From Roseitalea sp. (GTDB lineage Bacteria > Pseudomonadota > Alphaproteobacteria > Rhizobiales > Rhizobiaceae): a stretch of 58,903 nucleotides of DNA. The stretch spans positions 2,501-61,403 of the forward strand of contig JAEPON010000021.1 of assembly GCA_017642895.1 (NCBI GenBank), read 5' to 3'. The notes beneath the pieces are model-generated. The model worked only from the letters and a program-made list of their open reading frames with translations. It was not told the origin of the DNA and made no database searches. The position numbers and the translations under genes are program-made. Below, in pieces: positions 43,890-52,720 of the stretch (positions within the stretch are counted from its first letter, which is position 1; each line of letters starts with the position of its first letter).

Positions 43890-45254
43890 TCACGTCCGCG
43901 ATCGGACCGGGATGAGCAGCAAAAGCCCCAAAACGAACAGGATCAGGATCGGCGTGATGCCGATGCGCTGGCTGCCCGACAGTTCGGTGAAAATGTAGAT
44001 GCCCAGCGGCGCCAGGAACGCGGTTGCCTTGCCTGACAGCGCGTAAAGCCCGAACGCTTCACCCATCCGCTCGGGGTGCTCCACCTGATCGACCAGAAGC
44101 GGTCGCGAGGCGGCCTGCAACGCGCCACCGGCCGCGCCGATCAGCGCACCGGCGCAATAGAACATGATATCGGGCGCGCTCGACCCCGCACCGACTGCGA
44201 TGAACAGCACATGGGTCTCGGTGGTCGAGATCACCAGCGCGCTAGCCGCAATCAGCGCCACGATGGTCAGCGTGACGACCCGCTTGGTCCCGAGCCGCGT
44301 ATCCAGCCAGCCGCCCGCAATGCAGCCGAAAATGCCGGTGATCGAGGCGAGTATGCCGAAGACGCCAAGCTGGATCGTCGACCAGCCCAGAACACCGACC
44401 GCATAGATGCCGCCGAACGTGTAAAGCCCGTTCAGCGCATCGCGGTAGAACATGGACGAGCCGAGAAACGCAAAAAGGCTCGGATGTCTGGGCAGCGTGC
44501 GGATCGTGTCGATCAGTTCGCGCAGACCCTTGGCGACAGCGTTCGTCACACCAGTCCGACGTGCGGAATCGGGGGTGAAGAGAAACAGCGGAATGATGAA
44601 GATGACGAACCAGATCGCGGTCAACGGTCCGGACGCGCGATCGCCTTCAAGCTGCGCCGGATCGAGCCCGAGGATCGGATCAAGGCCGACCAGCGTTGTG
44701 CCGCTCTCGGGATTGGCGACCATGAGCACCAGCATGGCGATCAGGCAGATCAGCCCGCCCGCATAGCCCAGCGCCCAGGCATTGCCCGAAAGGCTGCCCA
44801 GCTTCTCCCGCCCGACAAGGCCCGGCATCATCGCATTGTTGAAGATGGCAGCAAACTCAAAGCCGATCAGCGCGACGACGAAGGCGACGAGCGCCAGCGT
44901 GACGTTCGCCGGATCAGGGTCGGGCGTGACGAACCAGAGCGAGAAGACGGCGACAGCCGCGATCGCGGAAAACCCGAAGATCCACGGTTTGCGCGGACCG
45001 GTCGCATCCGACAGCGCGCCAAGGACTGGCGCCAGAAACGCAATCAAGAGCCCGCCGACCGTCGCTGCAAACGCCCAGTCCGATTGGCCGTCAACGGGAT
45101 TGGCAGCCACTTGGCCGGCGAAATAGGGCGCAAAGACGAAGGTGATGACCAGTGTGTGGAACGGCTGCGCCGCCCAGTCGAACAGCATCCAGCTCCAGAT
45201 GCCGCGCCGGCTTGCCGCCGGCGCCGGGGTGCGATCATCGGTCACTGCGCTCAT
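43890..45254 (-). CDS. UMF1-family MFS transporter (Atg22-like)
   Basis: 454-residue membrane protein with about 12 hydrophobic segments, matching the UMF1/Atg22 branch of the major facilitator superfamily. The start S-W-M-L-F-D-W-A-A-Q-P-F-H-T-L-V (about 21-36) is the branch signature, and L-G-A-L-S-D-A-T-G-P-R-K (about 80-90) is the motif-A-like loop. Yeast Atg22 exports amino acids from the vacuole; bacterial members have no settled substrate. The start at 45254 is chosen because the signature follows it; an upstream codon at 45305 overlaps gdhZ. It lies 47 bases downstream of the large glutamate dehydrogenase gene and may be cotranscribed. Confidence 0.88.
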   Translation of the reverse strand: MSAVTDDRTPAPAASRRGIWSWMLFDWAAQPFHTLVITFVFAPYFAGQVAANPVDGQSDWAFAATVGGLLIAFLAPVLGALSDATGPRKPWIFGFSAIAAVAVFSLWFVTPDPDPANVTLALVAFVVALIGFEFAAIFNNAMMPGLVGREKLGSLSGNAWALGYAGGLICLIAMLVLMVANPESGTTLVGLDPILGLDPAQLEGDRASGPLTAIWFVIFIIPLFLFTPDSARRTGVTNAVAKGLRELIDTIRTLPRHPSLFAFLGSSMFYRDALNGLYTFGGIYAVGVLGWSTIQLGVFGILASITGIFGCIAGGWLDTRLGTKRVVTLTIVALIAASALVISTTETHVLFIAVGAGSSAPDIMFYCAGALIGAAGGALQAASRPLLVDQVEHPERMGEAFGLYALSGKATAFLAPLGIYIFTELSGSQRIGITPILILFVLGLLLLIPVRSRT

Positions 45255-45301
45255 GCCGTTACCCCATATCGTGCTTTCATGACAGGTCTGCGCCGCCGGC
45301 C

Positions 45302-48300
45302 TCAATCGACCAGATCGCCCAGAAGGCCCGCTGCCACGGTCAGGCGCGAGACCGTCAGGTCGCCATGATCGGTCAGTTCGACGATCCGGTCCTGCACACG
45401 GCTGATCCGCACCTTGTTGGCACCGACCCAGCTCTCGACCGCCGACGACGGATCGGCGCCGTTGCCCTTGAGCGCTGCGGTCGTGATCGCCAGCCGCGCC
45501 GAATGGATCGTATCGAGCGCACGCTGCTGCGCGAGCCCATCAAAATAGTCGTGCGCCGGCAATTGATGGGCAAGATGTTCGAGCCGGCCGATACGGAAGC
45601 TTTTCGTCACGTCGAAATAGCCCCTGGCGGTCTCTGCGATAGTCCGGCCGGTCGCCGCGGACGCGGCCATGATGTCGGGGGTCACGGCCGCGACGGGCAG
45701 CAGCGCCAGCCGCCGCGCGGCCGCGTCGGGCATGCCGGCCTGCTTGAAGCGCTCGCGGCGCTGACGAACCCAGTTGGCCAGATAGTCCGGCACGATTCGG
45801 ATCAGGTCCGGTTCCAGTTCGGTGCGCGCCTCCGTCAGCGCGGCGACCGCCGCACCCAGATCGCCCGCCATGTCGCCGGACTTCAGATATTGGCCGATCG
45901 CGCCGCGAAGCGCCTCGGCCAGTTCGTCATAGATCGCCATCTGCACATCGCCCGGCACCTTGTTGTCGAGCGCATCGATCGCCGCATGCAGCGTTTCGAT
46001 GTCATAGGCGTCGCGGCAGATCACATGGGCGCGGGCAATGCCCGACGGCAGCATGCCGGTCGCGTCCTCGAACCGGCTGATCACCGAAGGGCCGCCGCGA
46101 TTGACGATCTGGTTGGCCAAAATCGTCGCGATGATCTCGCGGCGCAGCCGGTGGTTCCTGATCCGGTCGGCGAAATCGCCATGCATGCGCGGTGGAAAAT
46201 AGCCGAACAGATCGGCTTCCAGATAAGGTTCGTCCGGCAGTTGCGACCGCACCAGATCGTCGAACAGGACGATTTTCGCATAGGACAGGAGCACACCGAT
46301 CTCTGCCCGCGCCAGCCCCTGACCGGCCTGACGGCGTTCGGCAAGGGCTTCGTCATCGGGCAGCAGTTCCACCGCGCGGTCCAGAAGCCCGCGCTCCTCC
46401 AGCGACGTCATCAACCGTTCCTGAAGCGCCAGATTGGCGTCCTTTCTGCGTTCGGCGCGGGTGATGGTCAGCGTCTGCTCGTAATTGTTGCGCAGCACCA
46501 GATCGGCGACGCTGTCGGTCATCGCGGCAAGAAGCTTGTCGCGTCGTTTGCGTTCGAGGCTGCCGTCGGCAAGCGCACCGGCAAAGGCGATCTTGATGTT
46601 GACCTCAAGGTCCGACGAATTGACGCCGGCAGAATTGTCGATCGCATCGGAATTGCACCGTCCGCCGGCCAGGCCATATTCGATGCGGGCACGCTGGGTC
46701 AGGCCCAGATTGGCGCCTTCGCCGATCACCTTGACGCGCAATTGCTTGGCCGTGATACGGATCGCGTCATTGGCGCGGTCGCCGGCTTCCGCATTGCTTT
46801 CGCCCGAGCCGCGCACATAGGTGCCAATGCCGCCGAACCACATCAGTTCGGCCTCGGCTGTCAGGATCGCCGTCAGAACCTCGCCCGGCGTCGCCTTGAC
46901 CTTGTCCAGCCCGATCGCTTCGGCAGCCGCCCTGGACAGGGTGATCTGCTTCTGGTTGCGCGGGAAGATGCCGCCGCCGCGCGACAGTTTGGACGTATCG
47001 TAATCCTGCCAGGACGACCGGCCCATCTCGAAAAGCCGCTTGCGCTCGGCGAAGCTGACGGCGGGGTCCGGATCGGGATCGATGAAGATGTCGCGATGAT
47101 CGAACGCGGCGATCAGCCGGATTTGTTCGGACAGCAGCATGCCGTTGCCGAAGACATCGCCCGACATGTCGCCGACGCCGACCACGGTGAACGGCTCGGT
47201 CTGGATGTCCTTGTCCATCTCGCGGAAATGGCGCTTGACCGCTTCCCACGCGCCGCGCGCGGTGATGCCCATCTTCTTATGATCGTAACCGGCCGACCCA
47301 CCCGAGGCGAAGGCGTCGTCCAGCCAGAAGCCGTGCGCCTGAGAAATCGCATTGGCGGTGTCGGAAAAGGTCGCCGTCCCCTTGTCGGCCGCGACCACCA
47401 GATAGGGGTCCTCGCCATCGCGCCGGACCGTCATGGGCGGCGGCACGACGGTCTCGCCGTCGAGATTGTCGGTCACCGACAGGAGCGACGACACGAAGGT
47501 GACATAGGCGTTCCGGCCGGCCTCGATGACCGCTTCGCGCGCGCCGCCGCGCGGCAGGCGCTTGGGCAAGAAGCCGCCCTTGGCGCCGACCGGCACGATC
47601 ACCGCGTTCTTGACCTGCTGCGCCTTGACCAGCCCCAAAACCTCGGTGCGGTAGTCTTCCGAGCGGTCGGACCAGCGCAGACCGCCACGGGCGATCGGCC
47701 CGAAGCGCAGATGCACGCCTTCGACATCGGGCCCGAAGACGAAGATCTCCCGATGCGGTCGGGGTTCGGGAAGATTGTCGATCGCCTTGGGATCGAGCTT
47801 GAAGGCCAAGGTGTGGCGCGCCTGCCCGTCCGCCTCGGGATGATGGAAATTGGTCCTCAGCGTTGCCGTGATCACATTGCAGAACCGCCGCAGGATACGG
47901 TCCTCGTCGATGGAGGGTACGTCCGTCAGCGCATCGCGGAAAGCCGCAAGCAGATGCTTCTCGGTGACCGCCGTGTCTTCGTCCGGATCGGCCTGGCGGG
48001 CGGGGTTGAAACGCGCGTCGAACAGCTCGTAAAGCTGCCGCGCCAGTTGGGCGTGACGCTCGAGCGTTGCGGCCATATAGGTGTGGCTGTAGGCCGAGCC
48101 AGCCTGCCGCAGATAGTGGCCATAGGCGCGCAAAACACGAATGGTGCGCGCGTTCATGCCCGCCGCCAGCATCAGCGCATTGTATCGGTCGTCCCCGATC
48201 TCCTTGGCCCAGGCCGACCGAAACCCGTCCTCGAAGAGCACGCCCTCATCATCAAGGTTCACCGGCGCACCCGATGCGCTTTCGATCTGCATGTTGTGCA

Positions 48301-50107
48301 ACCAGATGCAGGACGGCCGGTCGCCCTCGCCCGGTGCGCAGCCGACCCGGTAGGTCAGCTCCGAAATCACCCGGAAGCCCATATTCTCAAGCAGCGGCAC
48401 GCGCTCGGACAGCGCCACCGGCTCCTCGGCATGGAAGACGCGCAACAGCGCCTGATGGTCGGCGGCCTCCTCATCGCGCAGGAAATCCAAGGCGATCGGA
48501 TTGTCGGCGCTGATCGTGTCGATGAAACCGATATCGGATACCGCCTGTTCGGGGGAGACGGTGTCACGATAGGATTCGGGAAAGGCAAACCGGTCGCTGT
48601 CGATCGCGGCGCCCTTGGCCGCAAGCGCATCGCGCAGCGCGTCTTCCCAGGTCCGGATAATCGCCGCGACCCCACGTTCGAGCGATGCCTGGGTCGGTGT
48701 CGGCGTTTTGCCCGACCGGCGGCCGATGATGATGTGCACCCGCGCCAGCGTGCCCTCGGGAAAAGCGGGATAGAATGCGGACACATGGCCTTCATAGACC
48801 TCGGCCATATGCGCGCTGATGCGTTCGCGAATGTCCGAATCGTAGCGGTCGCGCGGCACGAACACGATGACGGAGACGAAACGGTCGAACGCATCGATGC
48901 GGCTGAGCACCCGCACCCGTGGCCGGTCGGCAAGCGCGATGATCGCCTCGGCATGGCGGGTGAGAACCGGCACCTCGATCTGAAACAGTTCATCGCGCGG
49001 ATAGGATTCAAGGACGTTCAGGAGCGCCTTGCCGGAATGGCTGTCGGGATCGTGATGCGAGCGCTTCAGGACGGCCTTGATCTTGGAGCGAATGTAGGGA
49101 ATGCGCTGCACCGAGCGCGTATAGGCCGTCGAGGTGAAAAGGCCGACGAGCCGCAACTCGCCCGACAGTTTGCCTTTATCGTCGTACCGCTTGATGCCGA
49201 CATAATCCATGTAGGTGCGGCGGTGAACGACCGATTTCAGATTGGCCTTGGTGACGATCAGAATGTCGCGGCTGTTCAGGAACGCGCGGATCTCCGGCGT
49301 GGTGGTCACCGCATCGTCGCCGCGCCGCAAAACCCGGACATCGGGGTCGCTCAGAATGCCAAGCGACGGCCGGTCGGCGCGTTGGAGCTTGCCGCGCTTT
49401 TCGCCACCGACATAGTCGTATTCGCGAATGCCCAGGAAGGTGAAATTGTCGTCACGCAGCCAGTGAAGGAATTCAAGCGCCTCGGCGATGTCGGTCTTGC
49501 GCGCCGGAAGGATGCCATCCTGCAGTTCGGCAACGATCGCATCGAGCCGGCCCAGCATGGCCGGCCAGTCGCGCACGGCGGCCGCCACCTGGCCGAGCGT
49601 GGCAACGATACCGGCCTCCAGATCCGCGGCGTCCTTGGCGTCGAGCCCGGAAACGACAACGGAGATGACGCTGGTGCGCACCGTGGATTCGAGCGCCATG
49701 CCCGGCCGGGACTTGTCGATGACGTCAAAGCCGCTCTTGTTGTGCTGGATTTCCAGAACCGGGTGGACAACGAATTCGACCGTCGATGCCGACGCATTGA
49801 TCTCGCCGAGCACGGAATCGAAGAGAAACGGCATGTTGTCATTGATGATCGCCATCACCGTACAGTGACGGCGGGGACTGTCGGGCAGCGATTGCGTCCG
49901 GACGATCGATTTGCCCTTGCCATGATCGGCCACCGCCGCAGCCGCCAGGTTCAACGCGCCGGCGAGCACGTCTTCGGACAAGACGGCCATGTCCTCGCCA
50001 TGGGCATCGACCAGAATGTGCTCGGCCAACATCTTTGCCCGGCCGTCGAGCCGCTCTTCGATGCGTGCCAGTTTTCGCCGCGAACCCGCGTTCAGTGCTT
50101 TTGCCAT
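45302..50107 (-). CDS. gdhZ: NAD-specific glutamate dehydrogenase, large 180-kDa type
   Basis: Catabolic NAD-dependent glutamate dehydrogenase of the L-GDH180 class, 1601 residues, a typical length. The catalytic core lies in the second half (about 740-1120): Dehydrogenase strand motifs R-F-G-P-I-A-R-G-G-L-R-W-S-D-R-S-E-D-Y (about 795-813) and K-N-A-V-I-V-P-V-G-A-K-G-G-F (about 830) belong to the glutamate-binding site, and V-G-V-G-D-M-S-G-D-V-F-G-N-G-M-L (about 960) to the NAD domain. The N-terminal 700 residues hold the ACT-like regulatory modules, and a helical C-terminal domain follows. Probably supplies 2-oxoglutarate during growth on amino acids. The UMF1 transporter gene follows 47 bases later. 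Confidence 0.98.
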   Translation of the reverse strand: MAKALNAGSRRKLARIEERLDGRAKMLAEHILVDAHGEDMAVLSEDVLAGALNLAAAAVADHGKGKSIVRTQSLPDSPRRHCTVMAIINDNMPFLFDSVLGEINASASTVEFVVHPVLEIQHNKSGFDVIDKSRPGMALESTVRTSVISVVVSGLDAKDAADLEAGIVATLGQVAAAVRDWPAMLGRLDAIVAELQDGILPARKTDIAEALEFLHWLRDDNFTFLGIREYDYVGGEKRGKLQRADRPSLGILSDPDVRVLRRGDDAVTTTPEIRAFLNSRDILIVTKANLKSVVHRRTYMDYVGIKRYDDKGKLSGELRLVGLFTSTAYTRSVQRIPYIRSKIKAVLKRSHHDPDSHSGKALLNVLESYPRDELFQIEVPVLTRHAEAIIALADRPRVRVLSRIDAFDRFVSVIVFVPRDRYDSDIRERISAHMAEVYEGHVSAFYPAFPEGTLARVHIIIGRRSGKTPTPTQASLERGVAAIIRTWEDALRDALAAKGAAIDSDRFAFPESYRDTVSPEQAVSDIGFIDTISADNPIALDFLRDEEAADHQALLRVFHAEEPVALSERVPLLENMGFRVISELTYRVGCAPGEGDRPSCIWLHNMQIESASGAPVNLDDEGVLFEDGFRSAWAKEIGDDRYNALMLAAGMNARTIRVLRAYGHYLRQAGSAYSHTYMAATLERHAQLARQLYELFDARFNPARQADPDEDTAVTEKHLLAAFRDALTDVPSIDEDRILRRFCNVITATLRTNFHHPEADGQARHTLAFKLDPKAIDNLPEPRPHREIFVFGPDVEGVHLRFGPIARGGLRWSDRSEDYRTEVLGLVKAQQVKNAVIVPVGAKGGFLPKRLPRGGAREAVIEAGRNAYVTFVSSLLSVTDNLDGETVVPPPMTVRRDGEDPYLVVAADKGTATFSDTANAISQAHGFWLDDAFASGGSAGYDHKKMGITARGAWEAVKRHFREMDKDIQTEPFTVVGVGDMSGDVFGNGMLLSEQIRLIAAFDHRDIFIDPDPDPAVSFAERKRLFEMGRSSWQDYDTSKLSRGGGIFPRNQKQITLSRAAAEAIGLDKVKATPGEVLTAILTAEAELMWFGGIGTYVRGSGESNAEAGDRANDAIRITAKQLRVKVIGEGANLGLTQRARIEYGLAGGRCNSDAIDNSAGVNSSDLEVNIKIAFAGALADGSLERKRRDKLLAAMTDSVADLVLRNNYEQTLTITRAERRKDANLALQERLMTSLEERGLLDRAVELLPDDEALAERRQAGQGLARAEIGVLLSYAKIVLFDDLVRSQLPDEPYLEADLFGYFPPRMHGDFADRIRNHRLRREIIATILANQIVNRGGPSVISRFEDATGMLPSGIARAHVICRDAYDIETLHAAIDALDNKVPGDVQMAIYDELAEALRGAIGQYLKSGDMAGDLGAAVAALTEARTELEPDLIRIVPDYLANWVRQRRERFKQAGMPDAAARRLALLPVAAVTPDIMAASAATGRTIAETARGYFDVTKSFRIGRLEHLAHQLPAHDYFDGLAQQRALDTIHSARLAITTAALKGNGADPSSAVESWVGANKVRISRVQDRIVELTDHGDLTVSRLTVAAGLLGDLVD

Positions 50108-50238
50108 GTCCCCATCCCGTTCGCGATTTTCGTTTACTCGCGTTCACTTGGCGTTTAGGTCATCACCATAACAGCGCGATTGCAGTTTGCAGCACAAATT
50201 GCGCGCCGCATGGGCAACGCCACGCGACAGACGGGTCG

Positions 50239-50493
50239 ATGAGCCACAAGCCGCCACACGACGAACGGGAAGATGAGGCGCGCAAGGTGATCGAGCGCGT
50301 CGAACGTGATTCGGAAATCGTCGGCCGCTCATCCTTCGTGCGCGCTGCGGGCAAGGCGCGTGATCATTTGACCGCCGCCGAAGCCGACGCCGACGATCCG
50401 GTCGAAGTGTGGGGCCGGCGGGTCGGACGCATCCTCTCGGTGATTGCCTTTATCGTTCTGGCGCTGTGGCTGTTTGCGTATCTGACCCGATGA
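50239..50493 (+). CDS. Small single-pass membrane protein, unknown function
   Basis: 84-residue protein with a charged N-terminal two-thirds (S-H-K-P-P-H-D-E-R-E-D-E-A-R-K-V, likely helical) and one C-terminal membrane segment (about 65-81, I-L-S-V-I-A-F-I-V-L-A-L-W-L-F-A-Y), so a tail-anchored layout. I do not recognise the family. The ATG at 50239 is chosen since the body starts there. It is the first gene of a tight three-gene operon: its stop overlaps the pdxY start by 4 bases. Divergent from gdhZ with a 131-base gap. Confidence 0.72.
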   Translation: MSHKPPHDEREDEARKVIERVERDSEIVGRSSFVRAAGKARDHLTAAEADADDPVEVWGRRVGRILSVIAFIVLALWLFAYLTR

Positions 50494-51410
50494 GCGGCCC
50501 GACGCACAATTCGGACATGCGATCCGGCGGGCAACCCGGTTCTGTCGCCGTCATTTCCAGCCATGTGGCGCGCGGCGCAGTCGGCAACCGCGCGGCGGTG
50601 TTCGCCATCGAAACGCTCGGCCATCCGGTCATCGCGGTGCCGACCGTCCTTTTGCCCTGGCATCCGGGCCACGGACCGGCAACCCGGATCGTCCAAGAAG
50701 ACAAATTGTTTGCCGGCTTCATGGCCGATCTTGCCCATGGACCGTTCGCCGGCGAGATCGATGCGGTTCTTTCGGGTTATCTGGGGGATGCCGGCCAGGC
50801 CGAAGCCATCGCCGCATCGGTTGCCGCGCTGCGAGCCGCCCGGCCCGATCTGGTCTATGCCTGCGATCCGGTTATCGGCGACGAGAGCGGGCTTTACGTC
50901 CCCGAGACGACGGCCCGTGCGATCGCCGGCACGCTCGTCCCTAAGGCCGATCTGGCAACGCCGAACCGGTTCGAACTCGCCTGGCTTTCCGGGCGCCTCC
51001 TTGACGACAATGATGCGCTGATCGATGCGGCACGGGCACTCGGCACGCCCGTCGTGCTCGTGACGAGCGCGTTTGCGACACGCCCCGGCATGACCGGCAA
51101 TCTGCTGGTACTCCCCCAAACCGCGCACCTTGCCGAACATGCCGCCATCGACCGCGCGCCCAATGGCACCGGCGACCTGACCGCGGCCCTGTTTCTGGCC
51201 CATCTCGTCAATGGTTGCACCTATCCGGACGCCCTGCGCCGGGCGACCGCGTCCGTGCACGATGTGCTGACCCGGACACGGGCACGCGGCGCCGATGAGT
51301 TGACGCTGGCTGCCGATGCCGCGCTTTTGTCCGAGCCGGTATCCGACATCCCCGTGCGGCAGGTCGGGCGGCAATCTGAAGATACCACCACGGGAGGACG
51401 GGCAACATGA
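50490..51410 (+). CDS. pdxY: Pyridoxal kinase PdxY
   Basis: Ribokinase-like kinase that phosphorylates pyridoxal in the vitamin B6 salvage pathway. The 306 residues show S-S-H-V-A-R-G-A-V-G-N-R-A (about 23-35), typical of pyridoxal kinases, C-D-P-V-I-G-D near 128 and the anion-hole motif N-G-T-G-D-L-T-A-A (about 228-236) with the catalytic aspartate. The start at 50490 overlaps the previous stop (ATGA); Met10 at 50517 is a possible alternative. The stop overlaps the start of the next gene, so all three genes are probably translated in a coupled way. Confidence 0.93.
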   Translation: MSGPTHNSDMRSGGQPGSVAVISSHVARGAVGNRAAVFAIETLGHPVIAVPTVLLPWHPGHGPATRIVQEDKLFAGFMADLAHGPFAGEIDAVLSGYLGDAGQAEAIAASVAALRAARPDLVYACDPVIGDESGLYVPETTARAIAGTLVPKADLATPNRFELAWLSGRLLDDNDALIDAARALGTPVVLVTSAFATRPGMTGNLLVLPQTAHLAEHAAIDRAPNGTGDLTAALFLAHLVNGCTYPDALRRATASVHDVLTRTRARGADELTLAADAALLSEPVSDIPVRQVGRQSEDTTTGGRAT

Positions 51411-51853
51411 GACGATGGCGATCGGGGTTTCTTGCCGGTGTGGCGATGGTGCCGGCCGTCGGCATGTCCGTCGTGCATGCCGACGCGGTGGACGCGGTTG
51501 CCACGGTCAATGGCTGGTATGCGAGCCTTTTGCCCGGGCAGGGCGCCGAGGCGATGGCGAAGCGGGCCGGCGCGCTCCTGGCCGATGATGCGGTGGTTGA
51601 TCTGCGCGATCTGGGCATTGTCCAGACGCGCCAGGAATATCTCGAAAGCCTTGACGTCTGGGCCGATGCGGTCGCTGGCGGCGCCATCGCCCACCGCATT
51701 GAGCCGGGCCATGACGAAACCAGCGTGGCGGCGATCGTCTGTTTCCGATTTTCGGGCAATGAGGTGCTCAACCGCGAGACATTCACGCTCGCGAACGGGC
51801 TGATCGTCAACGCCGTTTTTGTTCAGATCGGCGACGACTGCGCCGACTTCTGA
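51407..51853 (+). CDS. Small exported SnoaL/NTF2-like protein
   Basis: 148-residue protein with a signal peptide (M-R-R-W-R-S-G-F-L-A-G-V-A-M-V-P-A-V-G-M-S, cleavage likely after about A26). The mature part resembles an NTF2-like alpha+beta fold: an initial helix with V-A-T-V-N-G-W-Y-A-S-L-L, D-L-G-I-V-Q-T-R-Q-E-Y-L-E, then beta strands with A-A-I-V-C-F-R-F and R-E-T-F-T-L-A-N-G-L-I. The assignment is from pattern only. Its ATG overlaps the pdxY stop. Its connection to B6 metabolism is unknown. Confidence 0.72.
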   Translation: MRRWRSGFLAGVAMVPAVGMSVVHADAVDAVATVNGWYASLLPGQGAEAMAKRAGALLADDAVVDLRDLGIVQTRQEYLESLDVWADAVAGGAIAHRIEPGHDETSVAAIVCFRFSGNEVLNRETFTLANGLIVNAVFVQIGDDCADF

Positions 51854-51873
51854 GCCGGACTGCCCCCGCCCGG

Positions 51874-52476
51874 TCAGCCCATCTCGTCGAGCTTGCGCTG
51901 CATTTCGGCGATCTGGTCCCGCATGGATTGCAGATCGTCCTGCGCGTCGGCGCCCTTGTCGGCCGCTGCCGGCGCGCCGTTCTTGGGCTGTATGTCGGCC
52001 ACCGCCGCGAACGGATTGAACATCTTCATGGCCTCCTGGAAGATCGCCATGTTGCGTTGCGCCTGCTCGCCGAACATCTGCTGGCCCGAGGCCATCACGT
52101 CCATCGGCGACTTGCCGATCATCGATGTCATCTGCTCGCGGATGCGTTCCTGTTCCTTGGCGAAGGCAGCCATTGAGTGTTCAAGATAGCTCGGCACCAC
52201 CATCTGCATCTGGTCGCCGTAAAAGGAGATGAGCTGCCGCAGCACCGACACAGGCAGCATGGTCTGGCCCGATTTCGCCTCTTGCTCGAAGATGATCTGC
52301 GTCAGGACGGAGTGGGTGATGTCCTCGCCGGACTTGGCGTCCTGGACGGTGAAATCCTCATCTTCCTTGACCATCGTCGCCAGGTCATCGAGCGTCACAT
52401 AGGTGCTTGTACCGGTGTTGTAGAGCCGCCGGTTCGCATATTTCTTGATGATTGTCGCGCCATCGGTTTTGCCCAT
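51874..52476 (-). CDS. phaR: Polyhydroxyalkanoate synthesis repressor PhaR
   Basis: Regulator that binds both DNA and PHB granules and represses phasin and pha genes when polymer is absent. The 200 residues start with G-K-T-D-G-A-T-I-I-K-K-Y-A-N-R-R-L-Y-N-T (2-21), the N-terminal DNA-binding domain of the family, followed by the PHB-accumulation regulatory domain with S-V-L-T-Q-I-I-F-E-Q-E (about 57-67). The C-terminal half is glutamine-, methionine- and alanine-rich. AAGGAG lies 6 bases before the ATG at 52476, while an ATG at 52482 is directly adjacent to it and too close. Divergent from phaA. Confidence 0.95.
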   Translation of the reverse strand: MGKTDGATIIKKYANRRLYNTGTSTYVTLDDLATMVKEDEDFTVQDAKSGEDITHSVLTQIIFEQEAKSGQTMLPVSVLRQLISFYGDQMQMVVPSYLEHSMAAFAKEQERIREQMTSMIGKSPMDVMASGQQMFGEQAQRNMAIFQEAMKMFNPFAAVADIQPKNGAPAAADKGADAQDDLQSMRDQIAEMQRKLDEMG

Positions 52477-52580
52477 GGACATCTCCTTGATCGACCTTGC
52501 GGGGTCTTGCCAGCGCCCCTGACAATCTTGTCCGTGGGCAAAACAGTAAACCTTGATCTGGTCAATTTCAAAACGTTTCT

Positions 52581-52589
52581 CGCATTGCA
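52581..52589. promoter_or_regulatory. TGC-type half-symmetric site between phaR and phaA
   Basis: CGC-ATT-GCA in a wider TTTCTCGCATTGCACCAAA context. Read on the other strand this aligns with the 42169-42189 palindrome at 13 of 19 positions. It lies 104 bases before phaR and 131 before phaA, a sensible place for PhaR autoregulation. Weak evidence on its own. Confidence 0.35.
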
Positions 52590-52720
52590 CCAAACGCAGG
52601 CCGTCCGAGACGGGACCATAGCCCTTTAACCAATAGTCAATGGCTCATATCTGTGGCACACGGTGGCCGAACCATACGTTTTGCCGCTTGTTCTTTTGCA
52701 GTTTGTCGAGGAGACACATC

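Noticed and set aside
45152..50158. A 1668-codon open frame on the plus strand opposite gdhZ
   Set aside because: It mirrors the dehydrogenase gene in the complementary frame; its arginine- and histidine-rich translation has no recognisable domain. Long antisense frames are expected at this GC content.
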